From: Cinchona pubescens
Lineage: Eukaryota > Streptophyta > Magnoliopsida > Gentianales > Rubiaceae
Direction: 5' to 3'
Assembly (NCBI GenBank): GCA_025175665.1
Contig: JANKKI010000430.1
Location: forward strand, 186,001 to 250,000
Length of the DNA stretch: 64,000 nucleotides
In this document: positions 38,490 to 52,440 of the stretch, in pieces
Position numbering within the stretch: the first letter of the stretch is position 1
Layout of the letters: each line of letters opens with the position of its first letter
The notes under the pieces: generated by a model
Seen by the model: the letters and a program-made list of their open reading frames with translations, nothing else
What the model was told of the DNA's origin: nothing
Databases searched by the model: none
Program-made: the position numbers and the translations under genes

Positions 38490-40001
38490 AATATAATATT
38501 GAGAACTAAGAAAGTCGACTAATCGTAATATATTGTGAGTCGCAAAAGGAGATACAATCAAACAAGATTGAGAACTAATAAAGGAGAAGTAGTCGTATTA
38601 GATTTAAAAAGAATCAAGAGCGGGTCATATTCATCAAAGATTTATAATGAAGAGATTATCTAATCGTATAAGAAAAAGAACTGAGAAATGAGGCCTATTA
38701 ATTATGCCTGCACAATGATTAAGGAGAGAGAAATTGTAATAGTGCGATATTGAGAAGAATGAAAGGGTTTAATCGTACTATATTATGTCACAGTAAAGGA
38801 GATCTAATCGTACAGGAATAAGAACTAACAAAGTAGATCGAGTCATATCAGATTAAGAAATAGAACAGGAGTTCTTATGAAAGTTAATCTCGAAACTCAA
38901 GATAAGAACTTAAAATGCGATTTGATTTGGGCAAATTAAGAACCATGAGTGATAACTATGCATAAAAGAAGAAGAACTAAAATATAAAATATGATGGTTT
39001 TGAAGAAATAAGTAAGAAATGATGCCGCGTATACGTGCTTAATCACAGTCGAAGGAGTTGTACTCGTACGATATTGAGAACAAAGAAAAAGGGGACAAAT
39101 CGTACAAGATTAAATACTAATAACTAGGATCAAACCGCATAAGATTAAGAAACAAGAAAGGAGTTCTCAACAAAGTACATGTAGAAACATAATAAGTTCT
39201 AATAACTCATGATAACAACGTAAAATGTGATTTAATTATGCTAGTTTGAGAACCAAGAATCAGTTCAAATTGAAAAAGAATTTGAACAAAAGATGATTAT
39301 CTAACCTTATCTGAAAAAGAACCGAGAAATGAAGCCAATTACACCTTGTATAATGACAAAGGAAGAAGTGATAATCGTACAATATTGAGAACTAAGAAAT
39401 GCGACTAATCGAGCTATACAATGAACAACAAAAGGAGACATAACATATGCAATTCAGAACAAAGAAAGGAGATTAGTCGTGTAAGATTATGAAGATATCT
39501 TATCTTTTCACCAGAGCACATTGGGAAAAGATATGAGATCAAATTTCACAAGGTAAGAACATAAATATGTTTTAATAAGAATGCATTAAGAACAATGCGG
39601 CTGGACCTATTCCTTGAAGATTTAGAAATAATACATGTCTCTAATAGCATTTGCAAAAGAATAGAGAAATCTCTTGATTCCAAACTTGCTTTACGAGTAA
39701 GGAAGAAGTTACGAACGTTCTATATTGATAACCAGTAGAAATTGACTTGCTGTTCTATGTTATGAATGACAAAAGGAGAACAACACATGATAAAATATTA
39801 GGGAGATAATTAAGAAACTAGAAAGGTGATCTAATCGACATACATGTTGAAAAGATAAGAATATCTAATAACGGATGATAAGCCCCTAATACGTGACTTA
39901 GTTAAACTAGATTGAGAGCCATGTGTGGGACCTGTGCACAAAAGATTTAGATCAAATGAATGATCTAATCGCTTTCGAAAGAGAACGGAGGCAACTATAT
40001 T
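38490..40001 (+). repeat. Restarted satellite unit (partial duplication)
   Basis: The unit starting at 37968 runs to about 38497 (AAAATATAATA), then jumps back to sequence equivalent to 38005 (TTGAGAACTAAGAAAGTCGAC) and proceeds to 40001. Landmark spacing is therefore 2034 bp. The join shares a few bases (ATA/ATATTGA). This fits unequal exchange between subunits ii and i. Confidence 0.75.
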
Positions 40002-42080
40002 AGCTTAATAACTAAGTAAGAAGTGTAATCGTAAGATATTGAGAACTAAGAAAGTCGACTAATCGTAATATATTGTCAGTTGCAAAAGGGGATACAATCA
40101 AACAAGATTGAGAACTAATAAAGGAGAAGTAGTCGTATTAGATTTAAAAAGAATCAAGAGCGGGTCGTATTCATCAAAGATTTATAATTAAAAGATTATC
40201 TAATCGTATAAGAAAAAGAACTGAGAAATGAATGTCAATTAATTATGCCTGCACAATGATTAAGGAAGAAATTGTAATACAACGATATTGAGAAAAAAGA
40301 AAGGGTCTAATCGTGTATATTATACACATCTAAAGGAGATCTAATCGTACTCTTATTAAGAACTAACAAAGTCGATCGAGTCATATCAGATTAAGAAATA
40401 GAACAGCAGTGCTTATAAAAGTAAATCTCGTAACTCAAGATAAGAACTTAAAATACGATTTGATTTGGGCAAATTAAGAACCATGAGTGATAACTATGCA
40501 TAAAAGAAGAAGAACTAAAATATCTAATATGATGGATTGAAGATATAAGATGAGAAATGAGTTCTAAATCTTTAATCACAAGGTCGAAGGAGTTGTACTC
40601 ATTTATATTGAGAACTCAAGAAGGGGACAAATCGTACAAGATTAAATACTAATAATCGGGATCAAGTCGCATAAGATTAAGAAACAAGAAAGGAGTTCTC
40701 GACACATCTACATGTAGAAACATAATAAGTTTCTATGTTAATAACTAATGATAACAACGTAAAATGTGATTTAATTATGCTAGTTTAGAACCAAGAATCA
40801 GTTCAACTTGAAAAAGACTTTGAACAAAAGATGATTATCTAACCTTATTTGACAAAGAACTGAGAAATGAGGCCAATTACACCTTGTATAATGGCAAAGG
40901 AAGAAGTGATAATCGTACAATATTGAGAACTAAGAAATGCGACTAATCGAGCTATACAATGAACAACAAAAGGAGACATAACATATGCAATTCAGAACAA
41001 AGAAAGGAGATTAGTCGTGTAAGATTATGAAATATGAGAGGAGTTCTCACCAGAGCACATTGGGAAAAGATATGAAATCGAATTTCACAAGGTAAGAACA
41101 TAAATATGTTTTAATAAGAATGCATTAAGAACAATGCGGCTGGACCTATTCCTTGAAGATTTAGAAATAATACATCATCTAATAGCATTTGCAAAAGAAT
41201 AGAGAAATGAGGCCAACCAAACTTGCTTTACGAGTAAGGAAGAAGTTACGAACGTTCTATATTGATAGCCAAGAAATTGACTAGCTGTTCTATGTTATGA
41301 ATGGCAAAAGGAGAACAACACATGATGAAATATTAGGGAGATAATTAAGAAACTAGAAAGGTGATCTAATCGACATATATGTTGAAAAGATAAGAATATC
41401 TAATAACGGATAATAAGCCCCTAATACGTAACTTAGTTATACTAGATTGAGAGCCATGTGTGGGACCTGTGCACAAAAGATTTAGATCAAATTAATGATC
41501 TAATCGCTTCGAAAGAGAACGGAGGCAACTATATTAGCTTAATAACTAAGTAAGAAGTGTAATCGTAAGATATTGAGAACTAAGAAAGTCGACTAATCGT
41601 AATATATTGTCAGTCGCAAAAGGGGATACAATCAAACAAGATTGAGAACTAATAAAGGAGAAGTAGTCGTATTAGATTTAAAAAGAATCAAGAGCGGGTC
41701 GTATTCATCAAAGATTTATAATTAAAAGATTATCTAATCGGTATAAGAAAAAGAACTGAGAAATGAAGTCAATTAATTATGCCTGCACAATGATTAAGGA
41801 AGAAATTGTAATACAACGATATTGAGAAAAAAGAAAGGGTCTAATCGTACTATATTATGACACAGTAAAGGAGATCTAATCGTACGGGATTAAGAACTAA
41901 CAAAGTCGATCGAGTCATATCAGATTAAGAAATAGAACAGCAGTGCTTATAAAAGTAAATCTCGTAACTCAAGATAAGAACTTAAAATACGATTTGATTT
42001 GGGCAAATTAAGAACCATGAGTGATAACTATGCATAAAAGAAGAAGAATAAAATATAAAATATTATGGTATTGAAGATAT

Positions 42081-42140
42081 ATGTGTATAAGAGACAGCAT
42101 TTTACGTTGTTATCATTAGTTATTAGAACTTATTATGTTG
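42081..42140. other. Mosaic end plus reversed satellite piece
   Basis: ATGTGTATAAGAGACAG (42081-42097) is followed by subunit iii in orientation B (42098-42140, ACGTTGTTATCATTAGTTAT), then orientation A resumes. Typical of an untrimmed mate-pair read. Confidence 0.85.
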
Positions 42141-43057
42141 CATTTATATTGAGAACTTCTGAAGGGGACAAATCGTACAAGATTAAATACTAATAACTGG
42201 TATCAAGTCGCATAAGATTAAGAAACAAGAAAGGAGTTCTCGATCAAAGTACATGTAGAAACATAATAAGTTCTAATAACTAATGATAACAACGTAAAAT
42301 GTGATTTAATTATGCTAGTTTGAGAACCAAGAATCAGTTCAACTTGAAAAAGACTTTGAACAAAAGATGATTATCTAACCTTATTTGACAAAGAACTGAG
42401 AAATGAGGCCAATTACACCTTGTATAATGACAAAGGAAGAAGTGATAATCGTACAATATTGAGAACTAAGAAATGCGACTAATCGAGCTATAAAATGAAC
42501 AACAAAAGGAGACATAACCTATGCAATTCAGAACAAAGAAAGGAGATTAGTCGTGTAAGATTATGAAATATGAGAGGAGTTCCAATCAGAGCACATTGGG
42601 AAAAGATATGAGATCGAATTTCACAAGGTAAGAACATAAATATGTTTTAATAAGAATGCATTAAGAACAATGCGGCTGGACCTATTCCTTGAAGATTTAG
42701 AAATAATACATTCATCTAATAGTATTTGCAAAAGAATAGAGAAATGATTGGCCAACCAAACTTGCTTTACGAGTAAGGAAGAAGTTACTACGTTCTATAT
42801 TGACAGCCAACTATTTCTTCCTAGCTATTTCTATGTTATGAATGGCAAAAGGAGAACAACACATGATGAAATATTAGGGAGATAATTAAGAAACTAGAAA
42901 GGTGATCTAATCAACATATATGTTGAAAAGATAAGAATATCTAATAACGGATAATAAGCCCCTAATACGTAACTTAGTTATACTAGATTGAGAGCCATGT
43001 GTGGGACCTGTGCACAAAAGATTTAGATCAAATTAATGTCTAATCGCCGAAAGAGAA

Positions 43058-43095
43058 CTGTCTCTTATACACATCTAGATGTGTATAAGAGACAG
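43058..43095. other. Nextera mate-pair junction adapter, full length
   Basis: Exact 38-bp back-to-back mosaic ends: the reverse complement of AGATGTGTATAAGAGACAG followed by AGATGTGTATAAGAGACAG. On the plus strand one frame reads the well-known contaminant peptide SYTHLDVYKRQ. Orientation-B satellite follows immediately. Confidence 0.97.
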
Positions 43096-43172
43096 ATATT
43101 ACGATTAGTCGACTTTCTTAGTTCTCAATATCTTACGATTACACTTCTTATATTGTCGAGTCGCAAAGGATA

Positions 43173-43250
43173 CTCTTATACACATCTAGATGTGTATAAG
43201 AGACAGGTTCAAGGGCTGACCTTCCACAATGTGCTCCTTATAAGAGACAG
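43173..43250. other. Second junction adapter, trapped LINE piece, third mosaic end
   Basis: 43173-43206 is 34 bp of the 38-bp junction; 43207-43239 is a 33-bp perfect reverse-complement match to LINE L2 20274-20306; 43239-43250 is TATAAGAGACAG, the end of another mosaic end. LINE sequence between two adapters in the middle of satellite shows an artificial joining of distant fragments. Confidence 0.93.
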
Positions 43251-43781
43251 GTGCAGGCATACTATAATTTCACACAGTAAAGGAGATCTAGTCGTACAGG
43301 ATTAAGAGTGTACAAAGTCAGATCGATATCATATCAGATTAAGAAATATACATTTGTTTTGTGTATATAGTCTGTCTCTCGTAACTTGTAGATATGAACT
43401 TAAGATACGATTTGATTTGGGCAAATTAAGAACCATGAGTGATAACTATGCATAAAAGAAGAAGAACTAAAATATAAAATATGATGGTATTGACGATATA
43501 AGTGAGAAATGAGGCTCAGTAAACGTGCTTAATCACGGTCGAAGGAGTTGTACTGTACGATGTTCTGAATTATCATAGGGGACAAATCGTACAAGATTAA
43601 ATACTAATAACTGGGATCAAGTCGCATAAGATTAAGAAGCAAGAAAGGAGTTCTCGACAAAGTACATGTAGAAACATAATAAGTTCTAATAACTCATGAT
43701 AACAACGTAAAATGTGATTTAATTATGCTAGTTTGAGAACCAAGAATCAGTTCAACTTGAAAAAGACTTTGAACAATCTTT

Positions 43782-43853
43782 GAATGATTCTTCTGCTCTA
43801 ATGGTAACTCCTTGTAATTTTCTTACCCAATTACTCTTGATATCACCTCAAAG
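43782..43853. other. Short unassigned sequence
   Basis: GAATGATTCTTCTGCTCTAA, then GGTAACTCCTTGTAATTTTC, then TTACCCAATTACTCTTGATA. This does not align with any satellite subunit or with the LINE copies here. It replaces the expected end of subunit iii and start of subunit iv. Origin unknown; probably another trapped piece. Confidence 0.45.
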
Positions 43854-45848
43854 GAAGAAGTGATAATCGTACAATATTGAGAACTAAGAAATGCGACTAA
43901 TCGACTATACAATGAACAACAAAAGGAGACATAACATATGCAATTCAGAACAAAGAAAGGAGATTAGTCGTGTAAGATTATGAAATATGAGAGGAGTTGG
44001 GACCAGAGTCATTGGGAACAGATCTGAGATCGAATTTCACAAGGTAAGAACATAAATATGTTTTAATAAGAATGCATTAAGAACAATGCGGCTGGACCTA
44101 TTCCTTGAAGATTTAGAAATAATACATCATCTAATAGCAACGATTTGCAAAAGAATAGAGAAATGAGGCCAACTAAACTTGCTTTAAGAGACTATCATAG
44201 AATACTTATACACATCTTTATTGATATAAGAAATTGACTAGCTGTTCTATGTTCTGAAGGGCAAAAGGAGAACAACACATGATGAAATATTAGGGAGATA
44301 ATTAAGAAACTAGAAAGGTGATCTGATCGACATATATGTTGAAAAGATAAGAATATCTAATAACGGATAATAAGCCCCTAATACGTAACTTAGTTATACT
44401 AGATTGAGAGCCATGTGCGGGACCTGTGCACAAAAGATTTAGATCAAATTAATGATCTAATCGCTTAGAAAGAGAACGGAGGCAACTATATTAGCTTAAT
44501 AACTAAGTAAGAAGTGTAATCGTAAGATATTGAGAACTAAGAAAGTCGACTAATCGTAATATATTGTCGTCGCAAAAGGGGATACAATCAAACAAGATTG
44601 AGAACTAATAAAGGAGAAGTAGTCGTATTAGATTTAAAAAGAATCATAGTTGCCTCCGTTCTCTTTATTAAGCGATTAGATCATTAGAAAGGATCTAATC
44701 TTTTATATTATGACATAGATTCTAAAGGAGATCTAATCGTACGGGATTAAGAACTAACAAAGTCGATCGAGTCATATCAGATTAAGAAATAGAACAGCAG
44801 TGCTTATAAAAGTAAATCTCGTAACTCAAGATAAGAACTTAAAATACGATTTGATTTGGGCAAATTAAGAACCATGAGTCAATTTTGTTGTTCATAAAAT
44901 ATAGCTCGATTAGTTGTATTTCTTGAAGATATAAGTATTGTATGAGGCCTGGTGTAAGTGCTTAATGTTCAGTCGAAGGAGTTGTACTCGTGTGTATTGA
45001 GAACTCAGAAGAAGGGGACAAATCGTACAAGATTAAATACTAATAACTGGGTACCCAGTTTCAATCAAGTCGCATAAGATTAAGAAACAAGAAAGGAGTT
45101 CTCGACAAAGTACATGTAGAAACATAATAAGTTCTAATAACTCATGATAACAACGTAAAATGTGATTTAATTATGCTAGTTTGAGAACCAAGAATCAGTT
45201 CAACTTGAAAAAGACTTTGAACAAAAGATGATTATCTAACCTTATTTGACAAAGAACCGAGAAATGAGGCCAATTACACCTTGTATAATGACAAAGGAAG
45301 AAGTGATAATCGTACAATATTGAGAACTAAGAAATGCGACTAATCGAGCTATAAAATGAACAACAAAAGGAGACATAACCTATGCAATTCAGAACAAAGA
45401 AAGTAGAATAGTCGTGTAAGATTATGAAATATGAGAGGAGTTCCAATCAGAGCACATTGGGAAAAGATATGAGATCGAATTTCACAAGGTAAGAACATAA
45501 ATATGTTTTAATAAGAATGCATTAAGAACAATGCGGCTGGACCTATTCCTTGAAGATTTAGAAATTAATACATCATCTAATAGTATTTGCAAAAGAATAG
45601 AGAAATGAGGCCAACCAAACTTGCTTTACAAGTAAGGAAGAAGTTACGAACGTTCTATATTGATAGCCAAGAAATTGACTAGCTGTTCTATGTTATGAAT
45701 GGCAAAAGGAGAACAACACATGATGAAATATTAGGGAGATAATTAATTATAGAAAGGTGATCTGATCGACATATATGTTGAAAAGATAAGAATATCTAAT
45801 AACGGATAATAAGCCCCTACTTATTTACTATTAGTTATACTAGATTGA

Positions 45849-45864
45849 GTCTCTTATACACATC
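45849..45864. other. Mosaic-end remnant
   Basis: GTCTCTTATACACATC interrupts subunit v between TAGATTGA and CTGTGCACAAAAG. Confidence 0.8.
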
Positions 45865-48800
45865 CTGTGCACAAAAGATTTAGATCAAATTAATGATCTA
45901 ATCGCTTCGAAAGAGAACGGAGGCAACTATATTAGCTTAATAACTAAGTAAGAAGTGTAATCGTAAGATATTGAGAACTAAGAAAGTCGACTAATCGTAA
46001 TATATTGTCAGTCGCAAAAGGGGATACAATCAAACAAGATTGAGAACTAATAAAGGAGAAGTAGTCACGTATTAGATTTAAAAAGAATCAAGAGCGGGTC
46101 GTATTCATCAAAGATTTATAATTAAAAGATTATCTAATCGTATAAGAAAAAGAACTGAGAAATGAAGTCAATTAATTATGCCTGCACAATGATTAAGGAA
46201 GAAATTGTAATACAACGATATTGAGAAAAAAGAAAGGGTCTAATCGTACTATATTATGACACAGTAAAGGAGATCTAATCGTACAGGGATTAAGAACTAA
46301 CAAAGTCGATCGAGTCAAATCAGATTGATGAATAGAACGACCCGCTCTTGAGTTCTTTTTAAATATAATACGACTATCACTTCTTCCTTTATTTGTTCTC
46401 AATGTAAGAACCATGAGTGATAACTATGCTTAAAAGAATAAGAACTAAAATATAAAATATGATGGTATTGAAGATATAAGTTGAACTGATTCTTGGCCTG
46501 GTTTCTTTTTTCTCAATACTGTCTTACAACATCGTACGATATTGAGAACTCAGAAGAAGGGGACAAACTTCGTACAAGATTAAATACTAATAACTGGGAT
46601 CAAGTCGCATAAGATTAAGAAACAAGAAAGGAGTTCTCGACAAAGTACATGTAGAAACATAATAAGTTCTAATAACTCATGATAACAACGTAAAATGTGA
46701 TTTAATTATGCTAGTTTGAGAACCAAGAATCAGTTCAACTTGAAAAAGACTTTGAACAAAAGATGATTATCTAACCTTATTTGACAAAGAACCGAGAAAT
46801 GAGGCCAATTACACCTTGTATAATGACAAAGGAAGAAGTGATAATCGTACAATATTGAGAACTAAGAAATGCGACTAATCGAGCTATACAATGAACAACA
46901 AAAGGAGACATAACATATGCAATTCAGAACAAAGAAAGGAGATTAGTCGTGTAAGATTATGAAATATGAGAGGAGTTCCCACCAGAGCACATTGGGAAAA
47001 GATATGAGATCAAATTTCACAAGGTAAGAACATAAATATGTTTTAATAAGAATGCATTAAGAACAATACGGCTGGACCTATTCCTTGAAGATTTAGAAAT
47101 AATACATCATCTAATAGTATTTGCAAAAGAATAGAGAAATGAGGCCAACCAAACTTGCTTTACGAGTAAGGAAGAAGTTACGAACGTTCTATATTGATAT
47201 CTTAGAAATACACTTCTTACTTAGTTATTAAGCTAATATAGTTGCCTCCACTGAATAGATATTCAGGGAGATAATTAAGAAACTAGAAAGGTGATCTGAT
47301 CGACATATATGTTGAAAAGATAAGAATATCTAATAACGGATAATAAGCCCCTAATACGTAACTTAGTTATACTAGATTGAGAGCCATGTGCGGGACCTGT
47401 GCACAAAAGATTTAGATCAAATTAATGATCTAATCGCTTAGAAAGAGAACGGAGGCAACTATATTAGCTTAATAACTAAGTAAGAAGTGTAATCGTAAGA
47501 TATTGAGAACTAAGAAAGTCGACTAATCGTAATATATTGTCAGTCGCAAAAGGGGATACAATCAAACAAGATTGATACAGAACTAATAAAGGAGAAGTAG
47601 TCGTATTAGATTTAAAAAGAATCAAGAGCGGGTCGTATTCATCAAAGATTTATAATTAAAAGATTATCTAATCGTATAAGAAAAAGAACTGAGAAATGAA
47701 GTCAATTAATTATGCCTGCACAATGATTAAGGAAGAAATTGTAATACAACGATATTGAGAAAAAAGAAAGGGTCTAATCGTACTATATTATGACACAGTA
47801 AAGGAGATACACATCTAATGTATACGGGATTAAGAACTAACAAAGTCGATCGAGTCATATCAGATTAAGAAATAGAACAGCAGTGCTTATAAAAGTAAAT
47901 CTCGTAACTCAAGATAAGAACTTAAAATACGATTTGATTTGGGCAAATTAAGAACCATGAGTGATAACTATGCATAAAAGAATAAGAACTAAAATATAAA
48001 ATATGATGGTATTGAAGATATAAGTGAGAAATGAGGCCTGGTAAACGTGCTTAATCACAGTCGAAGGAGTTGTACTCGTACGATATTGTGTTCTTAGAGA
48101 ACTCAGAAGAAGGGGACAAATCGTACAAGATTAAATACTAATAACTGGGATCAAGTCGCATAAGATTAAGAAACAAGAAAGGAGTTCTCGACAAAGTACA
48201 TGTAGAAACATAATAAGTTCTAATAACTCATGATAAACGTAAAATGTGATTTAATTATGCTAGTTTGAGAACCAAGAATCAGTTCAACTTGAAAAAGACT
48301 TTGAACAAAAGATGATTATCTAACCTTATTTGACAAAGAACCGAGAAATGAGGCCAATTACACCTTGTATAATGACAAAGGAAGAAGTGATAATCGTACA
48401 ATATTGAGAACTAAGAAATGCGACTAATCGAGCTATACAATGAACAACAAAAGGAGACATAACATATGCAATTCAGAACAAAGAAAGGAGATTAGTCGTG
48501 TAAGATTATGAAATATGAGAGGAGTTCCCACCAGAGCACATTGGGAAAAGATATGAGATCAAATTTCACAAGGTAAGAACATAAATATGTTTTAATAAGT
48601 CTAGTTAATTAATGCATTAAGAACAATGCGGCTGGACCTATTCCTTGAAGATTTAGAAATAATACATCATCTAATAGTATTTGCAAAAGAATAGAGAAAT
48701 GAGGCCAACCAAACTTGCTTTACGAGTAAGGAAGAAGTTACGAACGTTCTATATTGATAGCCAAGAAATTGACTAGCTGTTCTATGTTATGAATGGCAAA

Positions 48801-49136
48801 AGGAGAACAACACATGATGAAATATTAGGGAGATAATTAAGAAACTAGAAAGGTGATCTGATCGACATATATGTTGAAAAGATAAGAATATCTAATAACG
48901 GATAATAAGCCCCTAATACGTAACTTAGTTATACTAGATTGAGAGCCATGTGCGGGACCTGTGCACAAAAGATTTAGATCAAATTAATGATCTAATCGCT
49001 TCGAAAGAGAACGGAGGCAACTATATTAGCTTAATAACTAAGTAAGAAGTGTAATCGTAAGATATTGAGAACTAAGAAAGTCGACTAATCGTAATATATT
49101 GTCAGTCGCAAAAGCTTTATCTTATCAATCAAACAA

Positions 49137-49161
49137 CATCTAGATCATTTATAAGAGACAG
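49137..49161. other. Degenerate mosaic-end junction
   Basis: CATCTAGATC then ATTTATAAGAGACAG, within a disturbed stretch of subunit i (49115-49170). Confidence 0.75.
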
Positions 49162-50853
49162 TAGTCTTATTAGATTTAAAAAGAATCAAGAGCGGGTCGT
49201 ATTCATCAAAGATTTATAATTAAAAGATTATCTAATCGTATAAGAAAAAGAACTGAGAAATGAAGTCAATTAATTATGCCTGCACAATGATTAAGGAAGA
49301 AATTGTAATACAACGATATTGAGAAAAAAGAAAGGGTCTAATCGTACTATATTATGACACAGTAAAGGAGATCTAATCGTACGGGATTAAGAACTAACAA
49401 AGTCGATCGAGTCATATCAGATTAAGAAATAGAACAGCAGTGCTTATAAAAGTAAATCTCGTAACTCAAGATAAGAACTTAAAATACGATTTGATTTGGG
49501 CAAATTAAGAACCATGAGTGATAACTATGCATAAAAGAATAAGAACTAAAATATAAAATATGATGGTATTGAAGATATAAGTGAGAAATGAGGCCTGGTA
49601 AACGTGCTTAATCACAGTCGAAGTAAGTTAGAGTTATACTCGTACGATATTGAGAACTCAGAAGAAGGGGACAAATCGTACAAGATTAAATACTAATAAC
49701 TGGGATCAAGTCGCATAAGATTAAGAAACAAGAAAGGAGTTCTCGACAAAGTACATGTAGAAACATAATAAGTTCTAATAACTCATGATAACAACGTAAA
49801 ATGTGATTTAATTATGCTAGTTTGAGAACCAAGAATCAGTTCAACTTGAAAAAGACTTTGAACAGGTAGTGATTATCTAACCTTAATTTGACCTCAGAAT
49901 CCTTTTGTTGATCATTGTAGGCCTCACCTTGTATAATTACAAAGGATTAAGTGATAATCTCTTACAATATTGAGAACTAAGAAATCTCGACTAATCGAGC
50001 TATACAATGAACAACAAAAGGAGACATAACATATGCAATTCAGAACAAAGAAAGGAGATTAGTCGTGTAAGATTATGAAATATGAGAGGAGTTCCCACCA
50101 GAGCACATTGGGAAAAGATATGAGATCAATTTCACAAGGTAAGAACATAAATATGTTTTAATAAGAATGCATTAAGAACAATGCGGCTGGACCTATTCCT
50201 TGAAGATTTAGAAATAATACATCATCTAATAGTATTTGCAAAAGAATAGAGAAATGAGGCCAACCAAACTTGCTTTACGAGTAATACAAGTTACTTAGCG
50301 TTCTATATTGATAGCCAAGAAATTGACTAGCTGTTCTATGTTATGAAGGGCAAAAGGAGAACAACACATGATGAAATATTAGGAGATAATTAAGAAACTA
50401 GAAAGGTGATCGATCGACATATATGTTGAAAAGATAAGAATATCTAATAACGGATAATAAGCCCTAATACGTAACTTAGTTATACTAGATTGAGAGCCAT
50501 GTGCGGGACTCAGTGCACAAAAGATTTAGATCAAATTAATGATCTAATCGCTTGAAAGAGAACGGAGGCAACTATTAGATATTCTTATCTTTTCAACATG
50601 TATGTCGTAAGATATTGAGAACTAAGAAAGTCGACTAATCGTAATATATTGTCAGTCGCAAAAGGGGATACAATCAAACAAGATTGAGAACTAATAAAGG
50701 AGAAGTAGTCGTATTAGATTTAAAAAGAATCAAGAGCGGGTCGTATTCATCAAAGATTTATAATTAAAAGATTATCTAATCGTATAAGAAAAAGAACTGA
50801 GAAATGAAGTCAATTAATTATGCCTGCACAATGATTAAGGAAGACATTGTAAT

Positions 50854-50870
50854 ATGTGTATAAGAGACCG
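50854..50870. other. Mosaic-end remnant
   Basis: ATGTGTATAAGAGACCG joins subunit ii directly to subunit iii (GTCGAAGGAGTTGTAC), skipping about 300 bp. Confidence 0.8.
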
Positions 50871-51904
50871 GTCGAAGGAGTTGTACTACGATATTGAGAA
50901 CTCGAAGAAGGGGACAAATCGTACAAGATTAAATACTAATAACTGGTATTTAGTCGCATAAGATTAAGAAGCAAGAAAGGAGTTCTCGACAAAGTACATG
51001 TAGAAACATAATAAGTTCTAATAACTCATGATAACAACGTAAAATGTGATTTAATTATGCTAGTTTGAGAACCAAGAATCAGTTCAACTTGAAAAAGACT
51101 TTGAACAAAAGATGATTATCTAACCTTATTTGACAAAGAACCGAGAAATGAGGCCAATTACACCTTGTATAATGACAAAGGAAGAAGTGATAATCGTACA
51201 ATATTGAGAACTAAGAAATGCGACTAATCGAGCTATACAATGAACAACAAAAGGAGACATAACATATGCAATTCAGAACAAAGAAAGGAGATTAGTCGTG
51301 TAAGATTATGAAATATGAGAGGAGTTTGTTTTAAGTCTTTATCAGTAAGATACGATTCAAATTTCACATCCTAAGAACATAAATATGTTTTAATTGAATG
51401 CATTAAGAACAACTTTACTAGATCATTCTAGTAAGATCTAGATCTTATAATACAGGTCATCTAATAGTATCTGCAATCTTGGTTAAGTTTCTAATGAGGC
51501 TCATTCAAACATTCCTTTCTTTTACGAGTAAGGAAGAACTTACGAACGTTCTATATTGATAGCCAAGAAATTGACTAGCTGTTCTATGTTATGAATGGCA
51601 AAAGGAGAACAACACATGATGAAATATTAGGGAGATAATTAAGAAACTAAAAAGGTGATTAAATCGACATATATGTTGAAAAGATAAGAATATCTAATAA
51701 CGGATAATAAGCCCCTAATACGTAACTTAGTTATACTAGATTGAGAGCCATGTGCGGGACCTGTGCACAAAAGATTTAGATCAAATTAATGATCTAATCG
51801 CTTCGAAAGAGAACGGAGGCAACTATATTAGCTTAATAACTAAGTAAGAAGTGTAATCGTAAGATATTGAGAACTAAGAAAGTCGATCTAATCGTAATAT
51901 ATTG

Positions 51905-52001
51905 TCCCGCACATGGCTCTCAATCTAGTATAATTAAGTTATCTACTTCTCCTTTATTAGTTCTGTCTCTTATACACATTGTAGATGTGTATAAGAGACA
52001 G
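51905..52001. other. Reversed satellite pieces and junction adapter
   Basis: 51905-51962 holds orientation-B pieces of subunits v and i; 51963-52001 is a near-complete mate-pair junction with ACATTGTAGATG in place of ACATCTAGATG. The plus strand again reads part of the contaminant peptide (VDVYKRQ). Confidence 0.88.
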
Positions 52002-52185
52002 ATACTATTATTAATCGACTTTCTTAGTCTCAGGAGATCTAATCGTACAAAAAGAATGAAATGAAGTCAATTAATTATGCCTGCACAATGATTAAGGAAG
52101 AAATTGTAATACAACGATATTGAGAAAAAAGAAAGGGTCTAATCGTACTATATTATGACACAGTAAGGGAGATCTAATCATATCA

Positions 52186-52440
52186 TAAAAGTACTAGTAG
52201 AAGAGACGAGTAGTCGACCCGTCAAACTAGAACAGGAGTTTTTATGAAAGTAAATCTCTAACTCAAGATAAGAACTTAAACATCTCGATGTGTATTTGAG
52301 ACAGCACTTGCAACCATTCTCGATGAATTAGCATCCCTGTTATGTATCCACATCTAGATATGATATTATTGACAGATATAAGTATCTTTACCAGGCCCAA
52401 ATTATATAAGATGACACTATTATTGACAAATCTTCCGAGA
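52186..52440. other. Scrambled region with degenerate mosaic end
   Basis: Only short satellite words are recognisable. CATCTCGATGTG then TATTTGAGACAG (52281-52304) resembles a corrupted mosaic end. The rest, such as ACTTGCAACCATTCTCGATG, is not satellite. Orderly subunit iv resumes at about 52437. Confidence 0.55.

Noticed and set aside
43058..43095. Natural transposon inverted ends (Tn5-like insertion)
   Set aside because: The sequence is the engineered 19-bp mosaic end in back-to-back form, with no transposase or 9-bp duplications, in a plant satellite.
43036..43305. Open frame of 89 codons
   Set aside because: It runs through two adapter junctions and yields SYTHLDVYKRQ and a repeat of it; it is contamination, not a gene.
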